A stretch of DNA of 64,000 nt. It comes from Solimonas soli DSM 21787 (lineage in GTDB: Bacteria; Pseudomonadota; Gammaproteobacteria; Nevskiales; Nevskiaceae). Location: assembly GCF_000474945.1 (NCBI RefSeq), contig NZ_AXDW01000001.1:434001-498000 (forward strand). The letters run 5' to 3'. A program made the position numbers and the translations under genes. The notes beneath the pieces are model-generated. The model was not told the DNA's origin, made no database searches, and worked only from the letters and a program-made list of their open reading frames with translations. Below, piece by piece: positions 26,390 through 36,362 of this stretch; position 1 is the stretch's first letter; each line of letters starts with the position of its first letter.

Positions 26390-27715
26390 TCAACGCGCCT
26401 TGCGCGCCGCGCGCAGTTGCGCGAGCCGCTCGCCGATCTTGATCTCGAGCCCACGCGGCACCGGCGCATACAGTTCGGTGCCGAGCAGCTTGTCGGGCAG
26501 GAAGGTCTGCCCGGCCGCCAGCGCGCCCGCTTCCTCGTGATCGTAGCGATAGCCCTCGCCGTAGCCGAGATCCTTCATCAGCTTGGTCGGCGCGTTGCGG
26601 ATGTGCATCGGCACTTCCAGCGTGCCGGTCTGCTCGACCAGGGCGCGCGCGGCCTTGTAGCCGGCGTAGACGGCATTGCTTTTCGGCGCGCAGGCGAGAT
26701 AGACGACGGCGACCGCCAGCGCCAGCTCGCCTTCCGGACTGCCGAGGCGCTCGTAGGTATCCCAGCCGTCGAGGCACAGGCGCTGCGCACGCGGATCGGC
26801 GAGGCCGACGTCCTCGATCGCCATGCGCGTGATGCGCCGTGCGAGGTAGGCCGCGTCGACACCGCCGTCGAGCATGCGCGCGAACCAGTACAGTGCCGCA
26901 TCGGGGTCGCTGCCGCGCACCGACTTGTGCAGCGCCGAGATCTGGTCGTAGAAATTCTCGCCGCCCTTGTCGAAGCGGCGCAGGCCGCGGCCGATCAGCT
27001 TGTCGAGCAGCTTGTCGTCGGGCTGGCCGTCCGCTCGCGTCGCTTCGGCGCGGCCGAGTTCGACCGCCGTCTCCAGCAAAACGAGGCTGCGTCGCGCGTC
27101 GCCGTCGGCGGCCTCGGCGATGCGATCGAGCCAGTGGCGCGGCAGCGCATCCGCGCCCAGGCCCATGCCGCGCTCGCCGTCGGCCAGCGCACGCACGAGC
27201 AGATCGCGGATCGCCGGCGCATCGAGCGAGCGCAGCACGAACACGCGCAGCCGCGACAGCAGCGCGGCGTTCAGTTCGAACGAGGGATTCTCGGTGGTCG
27301 CGCCGATCAGGGTGAGGGTGCCGTCCTCGACGTACGGCAGCAGCGCGTCCTGCTGGCTCTTGTTGAAGCGGTGGATTTCGTCGATGAACAGGATCGTGCG
27401 CCGCGGCGTCAGGCCCGAGCGCAGGGCCTGCGCGTGCGCGACCGCCTCGCGGATGTCCTTGACGCCGGCGAGCACCGCCGACAGCGTCAGGAACGCGGCG
27501 TCGCTGTATTGCGCCAGCAGCCGCGCCAGCGTGGTCTTGCCGACGCCGGGCGGCCCCCAGAACACCATCGACGGCACGCTGCCCGCTTCGAGCAGCACGC
27601 GCAGCGGACCGCCGGCGCCGAGCAGATGATCCTGGCCGACGACTTCGTCGAGCGTCCGCGGCCGCATGCGCTCCGCCAGCGGCTGCGCCGGCTCGGCGCG
27701 ACGTCCGCTGGACAT
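26390..27715 (-). CDS. rarA: Replication-associated recombination protein RarA (MgsA)
   Basis: AAA+ ATPase of the clamp-loader type that acts at stalled replication forks. From ATG 27715 it is 441 aa. PLAERMRPRTLDEVVGQDHLL opens the conserved part; Walker A is GPPGVGKTT, Walker B LFIDEIHRFNKSQQD, sensor GATTENPSFELN, arginine-finger region LSRLRVF. The C-terminal tetramerisation domain has EDVGLADPRAQ and YLACAPKSNAVY. An in-frame GTG at 27784 has a better placed GGAGG signal just after lolA, so the true protein may carry 23 extra residues. Confidence 0.95.
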   Translation of the reverse strand: MSSGRRAEPAQPLAERMRPRTLDEVVGQDHLLGAGGPLRVLLEAGSVPSMVFWGPPGVGKTTLARLLAQYSDAAFLTLSAVLAGVKDIREAVAHAQALRSGLTPRRTILFIDEIHRFNKSQQDALLPYVEDGTLTLIGATTENPSFELNAALLSRLRVFVLRSLDAPAIRDLLVRALADGERGMGLGADALPRHWLDRIAEAADGDARRSLVLLETAVELGRAEATRADGQPDDKLLDKLIGRGLRRFDKGGENFYDQISALHKSVRGSDPDAALYWFARMLDGGVDAAYLARRITRMAIEDVGLADPRAQRLCLDGWDTYERLGSPEGELALAVAVVYLACAPKSNAVYAGYKAARALVEQTGTLEVPMHIRNAPTKLMKDLGYGEGYRYDHEEAGALAAGQTFLPDKLLGTELYAPVPRGLEIKIGERLAQLRAARKAR

Positions 27716-27807
27716 CGACCCCGGTGAACGCCCGGCCACGGACGGCCGGGCCGGCGCCGGATCAGGATTCTGCGGTCCCGCCACGGACGGCACCTCCGAA
27801 TACTGCT

Positions 27808-28446
27808 TCAGCGCCTTTCGTCATCGCCTATCACTTCCGCACCCTTGGGCGGCGTGAAGCGGAACAGCGCGGCGTCCAGCCGGACGCCGGTCTTGATCTG
27901 GCTGAACTCGATGTCGGTGTTGCCGCCGAGCGCGTCGTAGAACTTCATGCGCTGCGGCACGCCGTTCTTCAGCCACAGCTCGATCGACTGGAAGTCGCTG
28001 TTGGTCTCGCCGCCCTTCGGCTTGAGCTTGACGATGTCGGCACCGTCCTTCTGGCCGCCGGATTCGACGGCGAAGGCGTCGCCGAGCAGGCTCTTCTGCG
28101 CGAGCAGCGCGGCCGGCGTGCCCTTGAGCACCTGGTCGGCGTCGCGCACCGTCACCTGCTGCAGGTCCGGCTCGTAGTTCCAGATCTTCTTGCCGTCGCA
28201 GACCATCAGCTGCTCGTAGGGCTTGTCGTAGTTCCAGCGGAAGCGGCCCGGACGCGCGAGGTCGAACTGGCCGCTGCGCTGCGCGATCACTTCGCCATGC
28301 TCATCCGTCTGGGTCTGCGCGAAGCGCGCCGTCAGCGTCTGCGCGCCGTCGACGAAACGCTTCAGCGCGTCGTCGGCCGGGCCGGCGGCGGCGGCGACCG
28401 CGAACAGCGAAAGACACAGGGCCAGGGCGGCGCAAAGCTTGTTCAT
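27808..28446 (-). CDS. lolA: Outer-membrane lipoprotein carrier LolA
   Basis: Periplasmic chaperone that carries lipoproteins from LolCDE to LolB. It is 212 aa. Signal peptide about 1-21 (ending AAAAG). Core motifs: GAQTLTARFAQT, GQFDLARPGRFRWNYDKPYEQLMVCDGKKIWNYEPDLQQVTV (here noted as RPGRFRWNYDKPY and WNYEPDLQQV) and LGGNTDIEFSQIKTG near the end. Between ftsK and rarA as in E. coli. Confidence 0.96.
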   Translation of the reverse strand: MNKLCAALALCLSLFAVAAAAGPADDALKRFVDGAQTLTARFAQTQTDEHGEVIAQRSGQFDLARPGRFRWNYDKPYEQLMVCDGKKIWNYEPDLQQVTVRDADQVLKGTPAALLAQKSLLGDAFAVESGGQKDGADIVKLKPKGGETNSDFQSIELWLKNGVPQRMKFYDALGGNTDIEFSQIKTGVRLDAALFRFTPPKGAEVIGDDERR

Positions 28447-28512
28447 GAGGGTTCCGGAAAGAGAGACGCGCCACTATCGAACGGCGCGCTGAATCGCATC
28501 TGACTTGGCCGC

Positions 28513-30957
<2,445 letters not shown>

Positions 30958-31116
30958 GCTCGAAAAAATGCGCCCGTCGTGAGCGACCGGCGGGCCGGGA
31001 AGTGGTCGGCCGAGTATAGCGGTCGGGCCTGCGCGCCGCCGAGACTTGAAAGCCACGGCGAAACCTTCATATTGAAAGCGTGTCCAGATTTCGTGAGCGC
31101 AGCCGCTAACCGAACC

Positions 31117-31452
31117 ATGAGCCAGCACATTCGCCACTTCGTCCTGACGCCGGAAGGCGGGATTCGCGAATTCACCGCCGACCAGGCGGCGCTGATCGCT
31201 GCCGGTGCCGATCGTCTGCCGGAATTCGCCGGCCGCGACCTGCGCTATCTGCAGCTGACGCTCATGGACAACGCCGGCAGCGGCGAATTGAAGATCCAGA
31301 CCGCCGGCGCGCGCATCCATTTCGACGAGCAGGGACGCATGACGGAGGCCGGCCCGCCGACCGACGCCGAGCCGATCACGCACTTCGAACATGACGCCGT
31401 CGTGCAATGGGTGCTGCGCGACGTCCCGGCCGCGGCGCCGACTTTCCACTGA
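31117..31452 (+). CDS. Conserved-looking hypothetical protein
   Basis: A 111-aa soluble protein without signal or membrane segment: [20 protein letters not shown], then [41 protein letters not shown] and a C-terminal [13 protein letters not shown]. The strand-rich pattern with repeated '[17 protein letters not shown]' turns suggests a small beta-fold domain. I do not recognise the family. No clear ribosome-binding site precedes the ATG, and the frame is open far upstream, so the start is uncertain. It is divergent from ftsK and 121 bases before aat, at the place where trxB or lrp sits in other genomes. Confidence 0.6.
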   Translation: MSQHIRHFVLTPEGGIREFTADQAALIAAGADRLPEFAGRDLRYLQLTLMDNAGSGELKIQTAGARIHFDEQGRMTEAGPPTDAEPITHFEHDAVVQWVLRDVPAAAPTFH

Positions 31453-31573
31453 GGATTCCCCGCATCAGCCGTCCGGCGGCGTCGATTCGTCGCCGGACGT
31501 ATCGTCGTGCCGTTTCCGCAGGCACGCTGTCTGCGTATGCTAGCGAGGCATCGCCGGAGGCCGCCTCGAGAGA

Positions 31574-32320
31574 ATGGAAAGCCCGATCCGCCTGCATTGG
31601 CTGGACCCGCGCAATCCGCACCAGCCGTTCCCGCCCGTGCATCTGGCGATGCGCGATCCGAACGGCTTGCTGGCCATCGGCGGCGATCTGTCGACGACGC
31701 GGCTGCTGAGCGCCTACCGTCAGGGCATCTTCCCCTGGTACAACCCCGACGAACCGATCTTGTGGTGGTGCCCCGATCCGCGCACGGTGCTGCAGCCGTC
31801 GGCGATGCACGTCTCGCACAGCCTGAAGAAGGCGATCCGCCGCGCCGACTACGCCGTCAGCTTCGACCGCGCCTTCGACGCCGTGCTGCGCGCCTGCGCC
31901 GGTGAGCGGCAGAAGAGCCGCGGCACCTGGCTCGGCGACGACATGCGTTACGCCTACCACGAGCTTCATCACAAAGGCCACGCGCACAGCGTGGAAGTCT
32001 GGCGCGCGCAGGAATTGATCGGCGGTCTCTACGGCATCGCGCTCGGCCGCGTGTTCTTCGGCGAATCGATGTTCTCGCGCGCCACCGACGCTTCGAAGCT
32101 GGCGCTGTACTGGCTGTGCCAGCAGCTGCAGCGCTGGGGCTTCGAGCTGATCGATTGCCAGATCAGCTCCGCGCATCTGCTGAGCCTCGGCGCGCGGGAA
32201 GTGCCGCGCGCGGAGTTCCTGCCGCGGCTCGCCGTCGCCGTGCAGGCGCCGCTCAAGCCGCAGCGCTGGTCCTTCGACGCCGACGTTCCGGCGGATGCCA
32301 GGCACGGCCCCGTCCCATGA
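31574..32320 (+). CDS. aat: Leucyl/phenylalanyl-tRNA-protein transferase
   Basis: Adds Leu or Phe from aminoacyl-tRNA to proteins with N-terminal Lys or Arg, marking them for ClpS-ClpAP. It is 248 aa. Signatures: PNGLLAIGGDLSTTRLLSAYRQGIFPWYN (in pieces GLLAIGGDLS and GIFPWYNPDEPILWW), HELHHKGHAHSVEVW, GGLYGIALGRVFFGESMFS and DCQ motif LIDCQISSAHL. Stop overlaps the bpt start (ATGA). Confidence 0.97.
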   Translation: MESPIRLHWLDPRNPHQPFPPVHLAMRDPNGLLAIGGDLSTTRLLSAYRQGIFPWYNPDEPILWWCPDPRTVLQPSAMHVSHSLKKAIRRADYAVSFDRAFDAVLRACAGERQKSRGTWLGDDMRYAYHELHHKGHAHSVEVWRAQELIGGLYGIALGRVFFGESMFSRATDASKLALYWLCQQLQRWGFELIDCQISSAHLLSLGAREVPRAEFLPRLAVAVQAPLKPQRWSFDADVPADARHGPVP

Positions 32321-33030
32321 CCCAGTCGCTACGCCTCTTTCTCAGCACCGAGCACGCCTGCGGCTATCTGCCCGGCCTGCTCGCGCGCAGCGCCTTCGTC
32401 GATCCCGAAGCCGGCCTCGGACCCGCGCACTACCAGCGCCTGCTCGAACTGGGTTTCCGCCGCAGCGGCGATCACACCTACCGGCCGCATTGCCGCGAGT
32501 GCGCGCGTTGCGTGCCGGTGCGTATCGACGTGCAGCGCTTCACCGCCGACCGCAGCCAGCGGCGCTGCCAGCGCCACAATGCCGATCTGCAACTGACCAT
32601 CGAGCACAGGCTGACCGACGAGCACTACGCGCTCTATCGCCGCTACCTGCAGACGCGACACGCCGGCGGCGGCATGGACCCGCAGGACCGCAAGGCCTTT
32701 CACGCCTTCCTCGAATGCTCCTGGCTCGACGTGCGCTTCTGGTGCTTCCGCTGGCACGGCGAGCTGCTCAGCGTCGCCGTCGTCGATCATCTGCCGCAGG
32801 CGCTGTCGGCGGTCTACACCTTCTTCGACCCGAACGAACACGGGCGCGGGCTCGGCACGCTGGCCGTGCTCCAACAGGTGCAGCAGGCGCGCCTCGCCGG
32901 ACTGGAGCACGTCTATCTCGGCTACTGGGTCGAGCACAGCCCGAAGATGGATTACAAGCGTCGCTTCCGTCCGCTCGAAGCCCTGCTCGGCACACGCTGG
33001 CTCGATCTGCCCGCCGCCGCGGGCGCCTGA
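32317..33030 (+). CDS. bpt: Aspartate/glutamate leucyltransferase (bacterial Ate)
   Basis: Transfers Leu to proteins with N-terminal Asp or Glu, widening the N-degron pathway beyond Aat. It is 237 aa. The Cys-rich N-terminal motif (RPHCRECARCVPVRI) and YLPGLLARSAFVDPE are typical; the GNAT-like C-terminal half has AVYTFFDPNEHGRGLGTLAVL and YLGYWVEHSPKMDYKRRFRPLE. Overlaps aat by 4 bases, so both are made together. Confidence 0.96.
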   Translation: MTQSLRLFLSTEHACGYLPGLLARSAFVDPEAGLGPAHYQRLLELGFRRSGDHTYRPHCRECARCVPVRIDVQRFTADRSQRRCQRHNADLQLTIEHRLTDEHYALYRRYLQTRHAGGGMDPQDRKAFHAFLECSWLDVRFWCFRWHGELLSVAVVDHLPQALSAVYTFFDPNEHGRGLGTLAVLQQVQQARLAGLEHVYLGYWVEHSPKMDYKRRFRPLEALLGTRWLDLPAAAGA

Positions 33031-33102
33031 AAGCAGCTCGTGGGTTGATGTGGCGGGACGCTTTCCCGATAATGCCCGCCTTCTAAAAGAACCGAAGGGC
33101 GT

Positions 33103-33321
33103 ATGGCGAAGGAAGATCACATCGAGATGGCGGGCGTCATTCTGGAAACGCTGCCGAACACGACGTTCCGTGTGAAGCTGGAAAACGGCCACGTCGTCGT
33201 CGCGCACATCTCGGGTCGCATGCGCAAGAACTACATTCGCATCCTAACGGGCGACAAAGTGAAGGTCGAGCTGACGCCCTACGACCTCACCAAGGGACGC
33301 ATCACGTTTCGCGACAAGTAG
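33103..33321 (+). CDS. infA: Translation initiation factor IF-1
   Basis: A 72-aa OB-fold protein that occupies the ribosomal A site during initiation. [45 protein letters not shown] and [18 protein letters not shown] match the family end to end. It lies 72 bases after bpt and has a bidirectional terminator 92 bases downstream. The stretch between (33322-33413) holds small hairpins but no recognisable tRNA. Confidence 0.98.
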   Translation: MAKEDHIEMAGVILETLPNTTFRVKLENGHVVVAHISGRMRKNYIRILTGDKVKVELTPYDLTKGRITFRDK

Positions 33322-33413
33322 GAACCCGAGCAGCGTGGAGGGCCCACGACGCGCAGCGTCGGGGATCCTAGCGTCGCGAGAGGTGACTCTCTCAAGACGA
33401 GAACCGCACCAAC

Positions 33414-33441
33414 AAAAAGCCCGCCTTCCGGCGGGCTTTTT
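33414..33441. terminator. Bidirectional terminator between infA and clpA
   Basis: AAAAAGCCCGCC and GGCGGGCTTTTT form a perfect 12-bp stem around TTCC. A-tract and T-tract on the two sides let it stop both the infA (+) and clpA (-) transcripts. Confidence 0.93.
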
Positions 33442-33457
33442 CGTCTCAGGCACACGC

Positions 33458-35737
33458 TCAGACCGGCTCCAGCTGCGTCGGCTTCTCGCGGGCCTCGATC
33501 TCGAAGGTGAGCTGCTCGCCCTCGCCCAGCAGCACGTGCACACGGCCACCATTGACGAGCTTGCCGAACAGCAGCTCCTCGGCGAGCGGTCGCTTGACGT
33601 TCTCCTGGATCACGCGCGCCATCGGCCGCGCGCCCATCTTCACGTCGTAGCCTCGATCGGCGATCCACAGCTTCGCCGATTCGTCGATGTCGAGCTGCAC
33701 GTTCTTCGCCGCCAGCTGCTCCTCGAGCTGCAGGAGGAATTTGTCGACCACGCGCAGGATCTCGCGACGCTCCAGCGGCGCGAAGGCGACGATGGCGTCG
33801 AGGCGGTTGCGGAACTCCGGCGTGAACATCCTGCGCATGACCTCCATCGCGTCCGTCGTGTGATTCTGCTCGGAGAAGCCCACCGAACGCCGCGACGATT
33901 CCTCGGCACCGGCGTTGGTCGTCATCACCAGGATCACGTTGCGGAAATCCGCCTTGCGGCCGTTGTTGTCGGTCAGCGTGCCGTGGTCCATGACCTGCAG
34001 CAGCAGGTTGAAGACGTCCGGATGCGCCTTCTCGATCTCGTCGAGCAGCACGACGGCATGCGGATGCTTGATCACCGCCTCGGTCAAGAGGCCGCCCTGG
34101 TCGAAGCCGACGTAGCCCGGCGGCGCACCGATCAGGCGCGACACGGTGTGCCGCTCCATGTATTCCGACATGTCGAAGCGGATCAGCTCGATGCCGAGCA
34201 GTTGCGCGAGCTGGCGCGTGACTTCGGTCTTGCCGACGCCGGTCGGGCCGGCGAGCAGGAAGTTGCCGATCGGCTTGTCCGGGTTGCCGAGACCGGAGCG
34301 CGACAGCTTGATGCAGGCCGTCAGCTGCTCGATCGCGGCATCCTGGCCGAAGATCACCAGCTTGAGGTCGCGCTCCAGGGTCGCCAGCTTGTCGCGGTCG
34401 TTGCTCGACACGCTCTTCGGCGGGATGCGCGCGATGCGCGCGACGGTTTCCTCGATGTCGCGGACCTGCACGGTCTTGCGGCGCTTGGATTCCGGCAGCA
34501 GGCGCAGGCGCGCCGCCGCCTCGTCGATGACGTCGATCGCCTTGTCCGGCAGATGGCGGTCGGTGATATGGCGGTGCGACAGCTCCACGGCGGTGCGCAG
34601 CGCGCCGCGCGTGAATTGCACCTGATGATGCTCCTCGAAACGGGCGCGCAGGCCTTCGAGGATCTTCACGGCGTCGTCGACGCTCGGCTCGCCGACGTCG
34701 ATCTTCTGGAAGCGACGCGCCAGGGCGCGGTCCTTCTCGAAGATGCCGCGGTATTCCTGATAGGTGGTCGAACCCATGCAGCGCAGCTCGCCCGAGGCCA
34801 GCAGCGGCTTGAGCAGGTTCGAGGCGTCCATGACGCCGCCGCTGGCGGCGCCGGCGCCGATGATCATGTGGATTTCGTCGATGAAGACGATCGAGCCCGG
34901 CCGCTTCTGCAGCTCGTTGATGACGGCCTTGAAGCGCTTCTCGAAGTCACCGCGGTACTTGGTGCCGGCGATCAGCGCGCCGAGGTCGAGGCTGTAGACG
35001 ACCGCGTTCTTCAGCAGGTCCGGAACGCGGCCCTCGACGACCAGCCAGGCCAGGCCTTCGGCGATCGCCGTCTTGCCGACGCCGGCCTCGCCGACCAGCA
35101 GCGGATTGTTCTTGCGGCGGCGGCACAGCGTCTGCATGACGCGCTCAATCTCGAGGTCGCGGCCGATCAGCGGATCGATGCGGCCCTGGGCGGCGCGCTC
35201 GTTGAGATTGACGGCATACTGCTCCAGCGCGCTCTGCGTCTGGCCCTTCTCGCCGCCCTCCTCGTTCGATTCGGACTCCTGCGCCTTTTCCGGCTGCGAG
35301 GAGCCGTTCTTGGCGATGCCGTGCGAGATGAAGTTGACGATATCGAGGCGCGACACGCCCTGCTCGCCGAGCAGGTACACGGCATGCGTGTCCTTCTCGG
35401 AGAAAATGGCGACGAGCACATTGAGCGTCGACACCTGCTTCTTGCCGGCCGCCTGCACGTGGTAGATCGCACGCTGCAGGACGCGCTGGAAGGACAGGGT
35501 CGGCTGGACCTCGTGCTTCTCCACGTCCTTGATCGACTGGATGTGGTTGCGGATGTAGTCCTTCAGCGCCGCCTCCAGCTTGTCGGTATCCGCGCCGCTC
35601 GAGTTGAGCGCCTCGGCGACATGCGTGTCCGACAGCAGGGCGAGCAGCAGGTGCTCGACAGTCAGCAGCTCATGGCCTTCCATTCTGGCCGAAACAAAAG
35701 CCGCATCCAGCGCCTTCTGCAGTTCTTCGCTCAGCAT
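33458..35737 (-). CDS. clpA: ATP-dependent Clp protease ATP-binding subunit ClpA
   Basis: AAA+ unfoldase that feeds ClpP. It is 759 aa. N-domain repeats (about 1-145) bind ClpS. D1 Walker A is GEAGVGKT (216-223) with VFIDEIHMIIGAG; D2 Walker A is GPTGVGKTEV (about 497) with LLDEIEKAHPDVF. IGAPPGYVGFDQGGLLTEAV is the D2 pore loop. The C-terminal IGL-type loop that contacts ClpP lies near FTPEFRNRLDAIV downstream region. clpS is 107 bases upstream in the same direction. Confidence 0.97.
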   Translation of the reverse strand: MLSEELQKALDAAFVSARMEGHELLTVEHLLLALLSDTHVAEALNSSGADTDKLEAALKDYIRNHIQSIKDVEKHEVQPTLSFQRVLQRAIYHVQAAGKKQVSTLNVLVAIFSEKDTHAVYLLGEQGVSRLDIVNFISHGIAKNGSSQPEKAQESESNEEGGEKGQTQSALEQYAVNLNERAAQGRIDPLIGRDLEIERVMQTLCRRRKNNPLLVGEAGVGKTAIAEGLAWLVVEGRVPDLLKNAVVYSLDLGALIAGTKYRGDFEKRFKAVINELQKRPGSIVFIDEIHMIIGAGAASGGVMDASNLLKPLLASGELRCMGSTTYQEYRGIFEKDRALARRFQKIDVGEPSVDDAVKILEGLRARFEEHHQVQFTRGALRTAVELSHRHITDRHLPDKAIDVIDEAAARLRLLPESKRRKTVQVRDIEETVARIARIPPKSVSSNDRDKLATLERDLKLVIFGQDAAIEQLTACIKLSRSGLGNPDKPIGNFLLAGPTGVGKTEVTRQLAQLLGIELIRFDMSEYMERHTVSRLIGAPPGYVGFDQGGLLTEAVIKHPHAVVLLDEIEKAHPDVFNLLLQVMDHGTLTDNNGRKADFRNVILVMTTNAGAEESSRRSVGFSEQNHTTDAMEVMRRMFTPEFRNRLDAIVAFAPLERREILRVVDKFLLQLEEQLAAKNVQLDIDESAKLWIADRGYDVKMGARPMARVIQENVKRPLAEELLFGKLVNGGRVHVLLGEGEQLTFEIEAREKPTQLEPV

Positions 35738-35843
35738 CAGCGACCTCCGCGCGCGAGCGCGATACCACGATGATCCGATTCCATGACCGCCAAACCCTTC
35801 ACCACCACCTTACCCTGACCGGCGTGCAAACGCAGCACGCGCA

Positions 35844-36167
35844 TCAGGCTTTTTCCATCACCGTCAACAGCGGATGCTGGTTCTTGCGCGCGTAGGCGTT
35901 GACCTGCGCGGTCTTCGTTTCCGCAATCTCGGCGGGAAACACGCCGGCGACGCCACGGCCGGCCGTATGAATCTCCAGCATGATCTGTACCGCCTTTTCG
36001 CGGGAATGCCGGAAAAACTGTTGCAAGACCTGGACCACGAACTCCATCGGCGTGTAGTCGTCGTTGATCATGATGACTTTGTACAGCGGCGGCGGGGCAA
36101 GCTTCGGCTTGGCCTCTTCGATCGCCAGGCCCTGCCCGGCATCGCCGCGCTTGACGCCGTTACTCAT
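35844..36167 (-). CDS. clpS: ClpA adaptor ClpS
   Basis: Adaptor that binds N-degrons (Leu, Phe, Tyr, Trp) and presents them to ClpA. It is 107 aa from ATG 36167; the frame is open upstream. The extended N-terminus precedes [20 protein letters not shown], which holds the N-degron pocket (NDDYTPMEF), and [20 protein letters not shown] supplies the conserved His. Together with aat, bpt and clpA in the same 5 kb it completes the N-degron pathway. Confidence 0.95.
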   Translation of the reverse strand: MSNGVKRGDAGQGLAIEEAKPKLAPPPLYKVIMINDDYTPMEFVVQVLQQFFRHSREKAVQIMLEIHTAGRGVAGVFPAEIAETKTAQVNAYARKNQHPLLTVMEKA

Positions 36168-36362
36168 GGCACCAGGGGCGGCGTTGAGCGGCCCCGCGCG
36201 CCGCGCGGCGATACGGCCCACGCTCGCGAACACGATCTGTCGACAGGAGTTTCATGGTGTCAGTTTACCGTCGTCGATCCTTTCTGGGGATGCTCGGGGG
36301 CAAGTCAAGCGTGCGCCGGGCGGCTGGCAGGGCCCGGATGTCGCCGCGCCGCCTTCACCGCG

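Noticed and set aside
30958-31449. Extended N-terminus of FtsK
   Set aside because: The frame is open upstream but runs antisense to the divergent hypothetical gene and lacks FtsK similarity; the length from ATG 30957 is normal.
33322-33413. Possible tRNA-Ser between infA and clpA, as in E. coli (serW)
   Set aside because: The stretch has small hairpins and an ACCA, but no acceptor stem, T-loop or anticodon arm that would form a cloverleaf.
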